From Cephalopachus bancanus (lineage: Eukaryota > Chordata > Mammalia > Primates > Tarsiidae): DNA of 64,000 nucleotides. This document shows, piece after piece, positions 22,536 through 33,604 of this stretch (position 1 is the stretch's first letter; each line of letters opens with the position of its first letter). The position numbers and the translations under genes are program-made. The notes beneath the pieces were generated by a model that was not told the origin of the DNA, made no database searches, and worked only from the letters and a program-made list of their open reading frames with translations. The stretch spans positions 1,798,001 through 1,862,000 of the forward strand of contig JAPVLO010000054.1 of assembly GCA_027257055.1 (NCBI GenBank), given 5' to 3'.

Positions 22536-24525
22536 GTCTACTTTCTCTCAACCAGTTGTCATCGCCTGGGTAATAAATTTTTAAACACACTTGGAAACTA
22601 ATATGAAGTCTCTTTCTGTCTTCAAAACCTGGTTTTTATGGACTCCCTGTGACCCTGCACTCTCATATTAGCATCTGCAAGAGATTTCTTCTTTTACATT
22701 CTTCATCTCTGGTTTGTTTTTAATTGTTTTCTGGTGATTTAAAAGTAAAATTGGCTCAAAACTTTATGTGAAAACTTCACTTCTAATAAAAAATATAATT
22801 TATGTCCATACCAGTAAAGGGGAAAGGAAATAAATTACCTAAAGAATTTCATTCATTTAAAAATCTAGGTGACTTGTTTGATAACTAATAAAAACAATTT
22901 TGTTTCTTTTCCAACAGATGAGGAATAAAAGTGAGTTAAAAAAAAAACAGGATATACTAGGATTGCCCACTTTGGTTTACCTGTATGCATAGAGTTATAT
23001 TGGGATTAAATTTTAGTTCTCTGTTAGTCAAGTCATTCAGTGAATGAGGCGCTCTGGGTGATTAAAATTTTTCATTCATTAAGACAAATATTTAAAACAA
23101 AATTTTAAATACCACAAAATATATTTCCTATTAATGTTATGTTAACATCTAATAAACATTAATAATTCAATGTATAGTTGAAGTGTTTTTATGGATGCTA
23201 AAAATTTCTTCCATTATTTGCATTTTGAACTTCCATTTAATAAATTGTTTTATAATTTGGAATCTAGACCAACACACCAAAATGAAAAAATCAAGAGAAT
23301 TTGAATTGTTGTTATTATTCTGCAAATAATGGAGACATCCTTAATCTTCCATAGTTCTCAGTTTCTAAAAGTGTAAACTAAAATAGAAAACAGAACTGTA
23401 GAACAGAAGAGTTGGATTAAGGTACATTTACATTCTCCTCTAGTGCTAAAACCTTAATTTCATTAGGCTTTTGTTTTGTTCATGTGCAAACACACACACA
23501 ACTTAAACATGCTAGATTGAAAGACACTGCGTATATATAATATACTCCTCCAAACTCATGAAAGATAGTCCTCATTAAATTTATCTCTGGATATTAAAAT
23601 TCTTGCTTCCCATCAGTGAGAAAATAGAAGTTGCTTTTCCTTCCGTTGACTCTGGTCACATGCTAAACTAACCTTTAAAAAAAAGTAATTTATTCCATAG
23701 AAAGGAGAACTTGCTTTTAAATGTGTATTTTAATTGCTTTTACATTTTGTTTAATTAGGGTGAGGAGTGCATATTGGAAAAGTTTGTATGGTACTGATTA
23801 TTATTTGGAATGCAATGTCCCTATTGAAGTTGTAATAGCTACAAGTCAACACAACTTGTATCAATAGTTGCAGCCATGCAGGAGCCACAGCTCTGATGTT
23901 ATGTCTCTTGTCACTAACATGTGCCATTGTGAGCCAGGCTGCAGCAGAGGTCTGTCTGCTTCCTCACAATAGCTCTCACTCCCTGGGGAACACAAAGGCA
24001 GACAGTCGCTTTTCTCTTCTTTTCAACAGACACTCAGAGGGTCTGTTACTTATTATCTTTGGAAGAACCAACACAGGTTTCCACAAGCAACTTGAGCTTG
24101 TATCGGTTCTGAGATCAGAGAAGATGAGTTAGGTCCTTGGGACTTTCCTGCAAGACAAACTTTATTGTTGTTGTTGCAGATAAAAGTAAGATTCGTAAGC
24201 ACTCAGCAACTTTGATTAGATTCATTTTTACTAACATCTTTATGACTACTTCTGTGGAGAAAAAAGCTTGACTGGAAGAGAAGGTGGGAACTCACTGGAT
24301 AGGAGTATTCACAATTTAAAATTTGGGGTGGGAGGAGAGAGAGAGAATGAATGAATGAATTTCCTGGATCCCACAGAGTTTCCATCTGAGAAGCATCTCT
24401 TTGTCTCCAACAAGGCAAAATGGGTTGGCATTTCTCATAATAGATTTTCTTATCTGCATCAACCAATTGACATTCATGAAGAAATCATATTAATTTTTTT
24501 TTTTTAAGGAAAAGAGTCACATGGC
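22536..24525. other. Unique sequence, candidate conserved non-coding DNA
   Basis: No repeats recognised over 2 kb. The segment 23750-24135 has higher complexity and a short inverted repeat TACAAGT...ACTTGTA (23840-23846 and 23854-23860). A 78-codon open frame at 23896-24132 starts with a hydrophobic stretch but matches no domain I know and shows no splice or promoter context; I do not call it a gene. Confidence 0.4.
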
Positions 24526-24690
24526 ATTAGTAAAAGGAGTCTTGGATTGGATTTGGGAGCTGGTATTGCTACTGGTTAGAATATGATACTAAGAATGTAG
24601 GTTAACATCTTTACTCCCGAGTTTCCTTGTATGAAGGATTAGGACATTCAATTAGACTATCACTATAGTCCTTAAGAGTTTTTTGTTGTT
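24526..24690 (+). mobile_element. MIR SINE (diverged) with (GTT)n
   Basis: GAGTCTTGGATTGGATTTGGGAG, then GGTTAACATCTTTACTCCCGAGTTTCC, follows MIR order. It is followed by a (GTT)n tract at 24682-24702. Confidence 0.5.
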
Positions 24691-24699
24691 GTTGTTGTT

Positions 24700-26050
24700 G
24701 TTTTAAACAGTTCTAAAATAGAATGAGCCCGTTTTCTTAACTTTCTTTCTTTGGTCTAATGGGGTTGTAAATTTCTAACATTTTAAAATAAATACAGATT
24801 TATTTAGGCAAACTGGAAGTCCCTCAACTTACTTACACTTTCCAACCAAATATCTATGCATCGAAAGAGCAAAATTATATTTCAGCAGGGCCACCTAGGA
24901 GCAAGAATAAAAAACAGCTGTAGCACAATACTCTCAAGGACTGGCCTTGGTAAAAGTTCTGAATGTGTCTGTTCATGATGAAAACCAAAGGGAAAAATGA
25001 AATGTTATATTTCCCTTTCATTGGATGGAAACTAATAATACATAGAGTAAAATAAAGGCACCAACCCGAAGGCTTTCTTCTTTTTTAACTAGAGCATCTG
25101 TGTGGACATTGTGGAGCCATCAAGACTGAATTCCCCAAATCCATTAGGAAAATGTTCATTTTATCCTGAGTGATAGAGCACCAAGCAGGAAAAAAAAGTG
25201 ACTGAAAACAGAGACACACTATCAATGATAGATCTTGGACAAAATCCCATGGCCAATTACACTTCCTAAGTACCAATCCAAAATCTATCCTAGTTTAGGC
25301 TCTGCTAATGGCATGTTTATTGTATGGAATAAACCCCAGATTGTATTTATCTCTTAATTTTTTAAAACCAAAATAAACATTTATCAACATTATTATAAAA
25401 CGAGATTCAGATTTACTGTGGAGCCAAGAGGGCTGATACGTATGTGGCTGAGGCTATACCCAAAGATGTTGAGATCCTGGGAATCTTCCTTTCTTATTGA
25501 ATTATAGAACTTCTCCTAAAGTACCAGCCAGCAGCCCACCCTTCTCTAAAAGAAACTCAACACACTGCATCCAGTCCTCCCACATAGACTCAAAAAGCCT
25601 GATTCTGTCTTTTTACTCACTACAATAGAAACACCCTACTTTTTTTCCTATCCATTTTTCAAACATCATTGTTTGAGTCAGTAGAAACCCCACACTTCCA
25701 TAAGTTAACTTTCTTGTCATTGGGAAGCACTTTGGCTCAGTTAGTCACTTAAACAGTCATTCTTCCACTTATCAGATAATTGTTCTTTGAGTATTTCTGG
25801 GGATTTGAGGGCCTAACTCATTTCTTTCCCTCTTTAAGTTCTAAGCCAGTTGAGAAACAGATACAAGGGTTAATGGGAGTAAAATAGGATATTATCTTTA
25901 TCGGAGACATGATTGAGATGAAAAATGTGACTTGAACCCAACCAAGTTAAGTATTTTAATTTTTGTCTTCTACACTGAACTCAGTTAACCAGTCGCAGGC
26001 AGAGATGCACAATTCCAGTCCACCCCTGCATGCAGAGGGATGTAAGTTGT
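24700..26050. other. Unique sequence, no gene seen
   Basis: No repeat recognised. The antisense open frame at 25085-25276 has no recognised domain. Confidence 0.4.
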
Positions 26051-26071
26051 GCCTACACTGTTTCCCTGTTT

Positions 26072-26353
26072 TGTTTTTGTTTTTGTTTTTGTTTTTGAGT
26101 TGGAGTCTCACTCTGTCGCCCAGGCTGTACTTCAGTGACACACTCACGGTCAACCCAGCGTCGACCTGCTGAGCTCTGGTGATTCTTCCATCTCAGCCTT
26201 TCAAGTAGCTGGAACTACAGGCAAATTTTTTTTATTTTATTGTAAAGACGAGGTCCCACCAACTTGCCCCAGCTGGTTTTGGACTTGCAGGCTCAGGCAA
26301 TCCACTGGCCTCAGCCTCCCAAAGTGTTGGGATTACAGGCTGAGCCACCAAGC
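26072..26353 (-). mobile_element. Alu-type SINE, long-linker, degenerate
   Basis: A reverse Alu with a (GTTTTT)n tail, GAGTTGGAGTCTCACTCTGTCGCCC, and a long linker (CACCAACTTGCCCC). Several small deletions affect the right arm and linker. A diverged target-site duplication CCTACACTGTTTCCCTG / CCTACCTGCTTACCTG flanks it. Confidence 0.92.
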
Positions 26354-26374
26354 CCTACCTGCTTACCTGTTTAT

Positions 26375-27095
26375 CACAAGCATACACATCGTGTAGAAAC
26401 ATATTCCCCCAAATTGCCTAAATAAGGCTGAATTTAATCTTTCCTTTTTAATTCTTCTTTAGGTTAGACTTTCTTGTCTCTTTGTTTTAGATCATAATAA
26501 TAAGTATTAAAGTGTCATCTGCAAAAATATAACGTGTATTTTAAAAATAATATTAGCATTTGCACAAGTAGGTGAGAATAATATTTACCAGCCACAGAGC
26601 TGTTACCAGGTTCACAGTTCTAAGAAAAGATTCAGAAAAAAATGTGTGGGGGGGGAAGTGAACAAGACTGTTTGAAGCTAAAGCTGTTTTAACTTTGTAT
26701 TATGGCTTTCTGGAAATACGCCAAATGTTCAAGCATCTTTTAAAAACCCACTAGATTTCCTGGTAGACAAAAAATAATTAAGAAAGTCTTTGAGGAATAG
26801 TAGAAATTGGCATTCACCCACCATTTACAACATAATCCCAATGATATGCTGAAAAACCACCAAAGTGATACATCAAAACTCTAGAAGAATATTTGTTAAA
26901 CAACAAAACAAAACAAAGCAAAAACCCTAAGTAAGATCCTTCTTGTTATTAAACCTATAGTTGTGTAGAGCTTCTGACTCTTTCAAGTTTTTTCCATGTT
27001 TTTTATTTATCTTTATTTCAACAACTACCCAAAGATAAAAGGGCAGTGGGCAAACACTACAATTTTTCTCAATATCTGTTCTCTTCTACAGTAAC
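26375..27095. other. Unique sequence, nothing recognised
   Basis: AT-rich DNA with a G-run near 26647-26655 and an (AAAAC)-like run near 26900-26925. No gene or dispersed repeat recognised. Confidence 0.4.
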
Positions 27096-27099
27096 AGGA

Positions 27100-27500
27100 C
27101 CTTCCATGTTTAGCTAGACTTATAGTAGCCTGAAACAATCATGTTTCCTATACCCCATTTGACTAAGTTCTGACTAATGTAGTAGATAGTTTCTAGAAAA
27201 TGTCCTTAAAAGATATGATCTAGTCCTTCTCCTCCTTTTCTACTTTCTTGCCGACTGGAAGGTAACTGAAATGGCTGGCCTTTCAGCAGCCATTCTGACA
27301 TGATCTTAGGGTCAAAAATCATATAAGACAATGTTACAAGAGAGAAGAAGCCATGAGACCTGAAATCATCAGCTATCATAAAAGCTTGGAACTGCTTATC
27401 TCTGTAACTTTTATATGAGAGAAAAATACGCTTCTCATTTAAACCATTTTTTTGATATGTTTTCTGTCAAACATAACCAAATCTAATTCTAAAATAACTA
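27100..27500 (+). mobile_element. Possible MaLR/ERVL-type LTR (diverged)
   Basis: The order GGCTGGCCTTTCAGCAGCC, a GAGAGAAGAAGCCATGAG block and TGTAACTTTTATATGAGAGAAAAATACGCTTCTCATTTAAACC near the end resembles the 3' part of old MaLR-class LTRs. Non-coding. Low certainty. Confidence 0.4.
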
Positions 27501-27839
27501 GGTGGAGAGATGGAGAACTCATCATTTCCACCAAAGGAACAGATACGTTTTAGAATTGAAAATGTTGGTATTTTAGCAGGATAATACAATGTATAAAATG
27601 TGCATTATATAATATGCTAATAAGATATAGATCAGAAACCAAAATCAAATTCATTAATATTTTTGCAGCATATCAACATGTTTGTACTAAGTGGAATAAA
27701 CAAAACAATAGCTAGTTTTTCATCAGCTCTTGTCAGACTTTGCCAATAAGTCACTATAGATCTGGTCAAGTTTTGCCAGCAAAAGAGTAGCAAAAGCCTT
27801 TTGATTTTTAAAAGATTTAGAGACTTTGGAGAAAGGATC

Positions 27840-27985
27840 TAGATTATCTTCTTTTTATGAGTAAGAGAGTTAAGATGTATGGCATTAAGTAAATTACTTA
27901 ATGTTATATGGCGAATTAGAAGTTAGAGTTGAGATTTTCTGACCTGATAGAGGTTCTTTTCATTACATGATACACATTTCCCTTT
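27840..27985 (+). mobile_element. MIR SINE fragment (probable)
   Basis: GGCATTAAGTAAATTACTTAATGTTATATGGCGAATTAGAAGTTAGAGTTGAG resembles the 3' MIR region. Diverged. Confidence 0.45.
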
Positions 27986-28104
27986 TCTTTCCCAAATCAT
28001 CATTTATTCATTGGTGCATTAAAAATTACTGACCAAACCTAAGCCATGTGAAAGACTTTGGAGAATATACTCTGGGGAGTACCTTAAGGCTATGCTTCTA
28101 ATCA

Positions 28105-28310
28105 AGGGTATGTGTGCTCTGGTTGCTACAAAACCACAGTATAAATATGAAACATATGTTCATACAAAGACTTGTGCAAGGATATTCACAGATGTTTTAT
28201 TTGTAACATTCCAAAATTACAGCTCAAAATGTCTTTCAATAGGTGAATGGATATACAAAACATGGCATATTCATATAATGGAATAATACTCAACAATAAA
28301 AAGGAATGAA
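28105..28310 (+). mobile_element. Old L1M ORF2 end, first part
   Basis: Sense-strand L1 text: CATACAAAGACTTGTGCAAGGATATTC, then TCTTTCAATAGGTGAATGGATATACAAAACATGGCATATTC, then GGAATAATACTCAACAATAAAAAGGAATGAA. It is interrupted by two Alus and resumes at 28918. Confidence 0.9.
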
Positions 28311-28600
28311 CTGGACAGGCGAAGTGGCTTGCACCTGTAATCTCAGCACTTTTGAAGGCCAAGGTGGGAGGATTGCTTGAGAGCGGGAGTTTGAGACCAC
28401 ATAGCGAGATCTCTTCTCTACAAAATAGAGGAAAATTAGCCAGGCATGGTGGCGCATGCCTGTAGTCCCAGCTACTCGAAATGCTGAGACAGAAAGATCA
28501 CCTGAGCCCAGGAGATGTAGGTTGCAGTAAGATGTAATTTGTGCCCCTGCACTCCACCCTGGATAACAGAGTGAGACCCCAACTCAAAAAAATAAAAATA
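28311..28600 (+). mobile_element. Alu-type SINE, older copy
   Basis: A diverged forward Alu (CTGGACAGGCGAAGTGGCTTGCACCTG) with a deletion in the left-arm linker. Its A-rich tail (AAAAAAATAAAAATA) directly abuts the next Alu. The left target duplication AAAGGAATGAA (ending 28310) reappears only after the second Alu (28918-28928), so the second copy inserted in the tail of the first. Confidence 0.92.
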
Positions 28601-28917
28601 GCCGGGCTCGGTGGCTCAGCCTGTAATCCCGCGCCTTTGGGAGGCTGAGGTGAGTGAATTGCCTGAGCCCGCGGGTTCGAGACCCGCCTGGGCAGCGAGA
28701 CCTCATCTCTACAATAAATCAAAAAATCAGCCGGGCGTGGTGGCGCATGCCTGTAATTCCGGCTACTCGGAAGGCTGAGGCGGAAGGATTGCCGGAGCCC
28801 AGCAGGCCGAGACTGCGGTGGCCAGGAGCGGCCACTGCACTCCAGTCTGGGCGACAGAGTGAGACTCCAACTCAAAAAAAATAAAATAAAATAAAAATAA
28901 AAATAAAAATAATTTAT
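28601..28917 (+). mobile_element. Alu-type SINE, young subfamily, near consensus
   Basis: Starts GCCGGGCTCGGTGGCTCAGCC. It has the perfect hairpin (GCGGG 28671-28675, loop TTCGAGA, CCCGC 28683-28687) and the GGGCAGCGAG short linker, and is CpG-rich, all signs of youth. The tail is (AAAAT)n. This copy is a good type sequence for the window's young subfamily. Open frames on both strands here are Alu artefacts. Confidence 0.97.
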
Positions 28918-29262
28918 AAAGGAATGAATTATACTTATTATAACTTATATGAATCTCACACTCATTATAGTAGAAGAAAGACAGAAAAAGAACACGTAAT
29001 GTCTGATTCCATTTATATGAAACTCTTAAATACAAACTAATCTATGGCAACAGAAAGCAGATCAGTGATTACTTAGGGGGAGGGGTACAGAGAAGGAAAG
29101 AATTACAAAGGTGTGCAAGGAAACTTTGAAGGTGATGTGTAGGTTTATTATCTTGATTGTGATGATGATTTCATGGATATATATGGCAAAATGTATCAAA
29201 TTATACACTATCAATATGTGAAGCTGATTGTAAACTGTACCTCAATAAAGATGTTTTAAAAC
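28918..29262 (+). mobile_element. Old L1M 3' end, second part
   Basis: The L1 resumes with GGAATGAATTATACTTATTATAAC, then GAAAGCAGATCAGTGATTAC, GTGTGCAAGGAAACTTTGAAGGTGATG, and ends CCTCAATAAAGATGTTTTAAAA, the terminus of L1MA/L1MB-type elements. Confidence 0.9.
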
Positions 29263-30144
29263 TGCAGAACATCTTCCTGGAGTATGAGTTTTATTAGGAG
29301 GTTTGAAAGAAAAATTTAAGAACTTAACTGACATTTTTTATATTAAAACAATTTAAATACTATATGTATAAAGTAAAATTGAATCATTTCTTAATATAAA
29401 AGCTCTAAGTATCAAAATGCATCTTACAATGAGGTAGTTCTAGCTAACTCTTTAAGATATCTCTGAGTCTGGTTATTTTCACTCTTCTCTGAAGTTAGCA
29501 GACTTTGGTGGTAAAGTTTGAAGTTCTGCCAAGGGGTTTATAAGGTCATATAACAGATGTAAAAAGTACCCCAGTACCTACAACGTATCACTGACTCTGT
29601 TTTCTGTGGTTTTATTTCAGTCATTGCATTAAATCATTGATCTTTTGTCTATTTCTAATTCTCGTAGCACCAGTTATTTATAATAAAAGGAATAAAGAGA
29701 AAGGAATATTCCTGGTACTACCATAAAATTATGACGTCCTGGGGCATGAGAAGAGTGAGCCTGCTACATAAACACCTATATTTTGTTTTTAGTATTTTTC
29801 CCTAAAGAATCACAGATTAAATGGAAGGTAAATCTTGAAATGCCCAACAACTCTTATGCTTTGGAGTCTATAAATCCTATTGACCCGCCTGAATAATCAG
29901 AAACATAAGAATTTATCACAGATATTTCTGATTTTATTCGGATTTTTCATATCAATAATGTTTAATTTTTTTGATAGAAAGACTACATGATTCTATGAAG
30001 TCCTAGATTTTCTAAAAGTAGAATTTTAAAAATTCAGATAATCAGAGGAGTGAAGAAAACCACTGCAGAAGATGGTGTTTATTAGTACACAAAAAAGAAA
30101 AATCCAAAGAGTTTCACAAACATCTTTTGGATGTCAAGTGAAGT
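29263..30144. other. Unique sequence, nothing recognised
   Basis: No gene or repeat recognised. Contains one TGACGTC CRE-like motif near 29732; a single short motif is not evidence of regulation. Confidence 0.4.
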
Positions 30145-30156
30145 AGAAGTCTGGAC

Positions 30157-30486
30157 AAAAATTATGGACTTCGTAGCAACTTGGATGGATTTAGAGTTTG
30201 TCATACTCAGTGAGCTATCACAGAAACAAAGAACTGAGTACCACATATTCTCACTCATAAGTGGATCCTGAACATTTATCATAATACTACGTGAAAGGGA
30301 TTGGCAGTAGTGTGACACTGCCAGGGAAGTGGGGGAGGGGACATGACATCAATACGGGCACCCGATTTCAAACCAGGCGAAATGAGGACCAAGGAGAAGC
30401 CCAAATATCATCTGTATGACAACTACTTATGTACCTAATCTTGAATTGTACCCCACATCTTTAAAATAAAATAAGATAATTAAAAA
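30157..30486 (+). mobile_element. L1 3' end, 5' truncated
   Basis: Last 330 bp of a relatively young L1 with the lineage-specific tail: CTTCGTAGCAACTTGGATGG, ACTCATAAGTGG, a GACACTGCCAGGGAAG core and GAATTGTACCCCACATC. The target-site duplication is AGAAGTCTGGAC (30145-30156) against AGAAGTTTGGAC (30487-30498), one mismatch. Confidence 0.93.
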
Positions 30487-30498
30487 AGAAGTTTGGAC

Positions 30499-31435
30499 TG
30501 ACTGGAAAGACAGCAGGAGGGTGCAGAGTCATTTCAACATGTTTAGGGGTGAGATCCAGGTTAGTATACCTGAGGGTGTTAAAAAGACTTGCTGACATGA
30601 TCATGGAGCCACACTGGTTAATCTTGAAGAAACCTTTGAGAAATAGGCGATAAAATTAGAGAAGACATTTCCAATTTTCTAAACAGGAAAATAGATAAAT
30701 TACAGAAACTATAAAGAAATAAGGACAATGCTAATTCCTACAAAAAAACTAGAATTAAGTACTAGATAAATGGTTTGTGACCCCTTTAGGTATAAAAATC
30801 TTATTAGAATGTAGCCCATGCTCATTAAAAATTTGTCTAAAATAATCTATTTCATATCATATTAAGTAGGACAAGAATATGTCTGGGCCATTAAAGAATG
30901 TATTTTCAATTTATTCCAGTTCAACAAATAACAGATTCATGAAATGAAATAGTGTCCTGTTATACCCTGGTAGACGATGTAAGGACATGTGAGAGCGAGG
31001 GCTATTCCTTGGACCACATCAGTCCTAAGTGGAATCTCTAGTGGTTTTTCACAAGGCTTTGTACTTAGAGAAAGCATCACTCTTAAAGAAAGAACTGATA
31101 AACTAAAGTCAGGATTAGAAACAGAAAGGTAAAGGTTCTAGAAAATATTTAAAGATGAATAGCTGCAATAACTGGGAGATTTTTACACGAAGAGAAAAAT
31201 ATTTAGGTGGGGTTTTAAAAGAAAATGTGAATGTATGTTACACTGATAAGGGCAATTTTGTTGTTTTGTTGTTATTCCAAAGGGAAGAAATAGGACTAGT
31301 GGTTGGAATTTACAATAATCCCAATTTTGATTTGATATAAGAGAGAATTTATAACAATCGTAAATGTTTGACAATGTATTTTCTTGTTTCAAAAAGTAAC
31401 ATAGCCCTTACTTGACAGTTTCTTTCAAAGTTTGA
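30499..31435. other. Unique AT-rich sequence, no gene seen
   Basis: Overlapping opposite-strand short open frames at 31155-31392 have no recognised domain. No repeat seen. Confidence 0.4.
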
Positions 31436-31439
31436 AATA

Positions 31440-31905
31440 AGTATGCCTTTTGACAAAGAATTCCTGCTTCAAGGATTTTATCCTCAAGCTATATCACAAA
31501 CATGTCCAAAGATATGTGTATACCAGTATATCGGTTGCAGCACTGTTTATAAAAGCTATCTAAATAAATTACAGAAAACATCCACAGAAAGATATGACAG
31601 GCAACAGTTACAAAGAATAAAGAAGATCTATATGACAAGTTATTTGTTAAGTGGAAAAGGTTGTAGAACATTATGTCCCATTAAATCTCATTGGTATAAA
31701 ATTAAAAAGATATATGTGTGTATTTCATACATATTCATATGTGTGTTTATATATGCTTTAAACATTTATAATATGCATAACAACTCTCTGTAGTGATTTC
31801 TCTACACAAACTGGTGAACCTAGAGGAATTACTTTTTCTTTATATTGGTACCATTTCTTTAAAAAATATATATGAATTATGGTATTAAAAAATATAAACT
31901 AACTT
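31440..31905 (+). mobile_element. Old L1M (L1ME/MC-like) 3' end
   Basis: Order typical of this class: GAATTCCTGCTTCAAGGATTTTATCC, TATGTGTATACCAGTATATCGGTTGCAGCACTGTTTATAA, AAGATCTATATGACAAGTTATTTGTTAAGTGGAAAAGGTTG, then ATATATGTGTGTATTTC, all in sense direction. The open frame spanning 31443-31793 is translated L1 3' non-coding sequence, not a gene. Confidence 0.7.
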
Positions 31906-32440
31906 AAAAATTACTGCATTTGTTATTGTTTCAAATGATCTGATAATTATATCAATTATTATATTTATATGTTATATTACACCTATATACATATAATCTT
32001 ATTGCTATCTAATTATTAACTATTAGCAATGACATAGTATTTCAGAGAATTGGTTTTGCCATCAGGACCAAAACCTTAGTTCTGTGGCTTTTTAGATATG
32101 AACTGTTGCTGAAAACTTAACAACTCTAAGCAACACATTTCTTTTCTGTGACATGGAGAAAACTAATCAATGGGAATGAGGCACAACTCAGAAAATATTT
32201 CACTATCATATTTTGAAACAAGAATAAATTAATCATATTAAAATTAAAAGGACATACTGTAATAGAATGGAGGCTAGGATATATTTTTTTTAATTCTCCA
32301 ACTTTCTCTCTTCAAGACTAGGAATTCATTTTCACTATTTTAAAGGCATAAAACACTATTTAAATTTTCTAACAATTGAATATAAGTTTCCTTCTTATCT
32401 TTTTTTCAGTTTGACCAAGTAGTTTAAATTTTAATTGTTG
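31906..32440. other. Unique AT-rich sequence, nothing recognised
   Basis: Very AT-rich with ATATAT runs; no gene or repeat family identified. Confidence 0.4.
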
Positions 32441-32717
32441 AAGTTGACCCTTGAACAACACAGGTTTGAAGTGTGCAGGTCCACTTATACGGGGATTTTT
32501 TTCAATAAATATAATCGACCCTCTGTATTGGCAGATTCCACATTCTCAACCAAACACAGATAAAAAAATTACAGTATTCTCGGAACTTGAAACCAGTGGA
32601 TATAAACTTTTGTATCCATGGACTTTGAGAGACTTACTGTGGCTCTTGAGAATGCTCAAAGTTTGGTTATCTGTGGAGATCCTGGAATCAATTCCCCACA
32701 GATACTAAGTACCAACT
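32441..32717 (+). mobile_element. Tigger-type DNA transposon MITE
   Basis: Starts AGTTGACCCTTGAACAACACAGG and includes CCACTTATACGGGGATTTTTTTC, CCCTCTGTATTGGCAGATTCC and the mirrored end GGAATCAATTCCCCACAGATACTAAGTACCAACT, the layout of a pogo/Tigger-class element. No intact transposase. The open frame at 32451-32708 is a by-product. Confidence 0.85.
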
Positions 32718-32840
32718 AGATAGATAGATACACAATATTATGTATGCTGTACTTCTTGGGTAATTTTCATACTTTTTCAGAAGCGATTTTAACAGGAATT
32801 AATTTTCTTTTTATAGGTCAGTTTTAAAACACATACATAG

Positions 32841-33110
32841 ACCAGGCTCGGTGGCTCAGCCTGTAATCCCAGCACTTTGGGAGGCCAAGGCGAGTGGATT
32901 GGCTGAGCCCGCGAGTTCGAGACCAACCTGGGCAAATTGGGGAGACCTCCTCTCTACAAGAACTTAAAAATTAGCTGGACGTGGTAGCACACACCTGTAC
33001 TGGCTACTTGGAAGGCTGATGTGGAAGGATCGCTGGAGCCCAGCAGGTCAACACTGGGGTGGCCGTGAGCATGCCACTGCACTCCAGCCTGGGCAAGGGA
33101 GTGAGACTCC

Positions 33111-33111
<1 letters not shown>
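32841..33111 (+). mobile_element. Alu-type SINE whose tail became (CA)n
   Basis: Starts ACCAGGCTCGGTGGCTCAGCC. The B-box region is an intermediate form (GCGAGTTCGAGACCAAC), with linker GGGCAAATTGGGGAGACC. Short deletion in the right arm (CCTGTACTGGCTAC). The tail after GACTCCAA is entirely CA repeat, with no A-run left. Confidence 0.94.

Positions 33112-33160
<49 letters not shown>
33112..33160. repeat. (CA)n microsatellite at Alu 3' end
   Basis: About 24 perfect CA units where the Alu poly(A) tail should be. It produces cysteine/valine and histidine/threonine runs in overlapping open frames, which are artefacts. Confidence 0.97.
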
Positions 33161-33162
<2 letters not shown>

Positions 33163-33165
33163 GAG

Positions 33166-33604
33166 TGGGTTTTGTTGTACCAGCTAAAATATATGTCCAT
33201 CCAAAATCTCAGAATGTGACCTAATTTGGAACAAGGGTCTATGCAGATATGATTAAGGTAAAGATCTGAAGCTAAGATTATCTGAATTAGAATAAGTCCC
33301 AAGTTCAATGAGAAGTGTTCTTATAAGAAATAGAGAAGAAAAAGACACAGAGACATGGGGAAGGCCCTGTAATGAGAGAGGTAGAGATTGAAGTTATGCT
33401 GTCATGAATCAAGAAAACCAAGCAATACCAAAAGCTGAAAAAGGCATAATGGATTCTCCCCTACTGCTTTTGGAGGAAACATGGCCCTACTGACAAGCTG
33501 ATTTCAGACTTCTTGCCCCCAGGTCTATGAGAGAACAAATGTTTATTGTTTTGGGTCACAAAGTTTGTGATAATTTGCTACAACAGCCCTAAGAAACTAA
33601 TAAA
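33166..33604 (+). mobile_element. MaLR (MLT1-like) solo LTR
   Basis: Sense LTR of the ERVL-MaLR class: CAGAATGTGACCTAATTTGGAACAAGGGTCTATGCAGATATGATTAAGG, GTGTTCTTATAAG, AGACACAGAGACATGGGG, GACTTCTTGCCCCCAGG, then TTTGTGATAATTTGCTACAACAGCCCTAAGAAACTAATA. Only the LTR remains; no viral coding sequence is present. Confidence 0.8.

Noticed and set aside
23896..24132. Possible secreted protein (hydrophobic N-terminus, EVCLLP phrase)
   Set aside because: The phrase recalls the start of a Kunitz domain, but the required cysteine pattern is absent and no splice sites bracket it.
28498..28884. Long open frames on both strands (up to 125 codons)
   Set aside because: They are translations of Alu consensus (typical [45 protein letters not shown] phrases), repeated at every Alu in the window.
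31443..31793. 116-codon open frame
   Set aside because: It lies in an old L1 3' end and matches L1 non-coding text order.
32954..33308. Cys/Val-rich and His/Thr-rich peptides
   Set aside because: Products of the (CA)n microsatellite read in different frames.
33166..33604. Endogenous retrovirus provirus
   Set aside because: Only a solo MaLR-type LTR is visible; there is no internal coding region or partner LTR.
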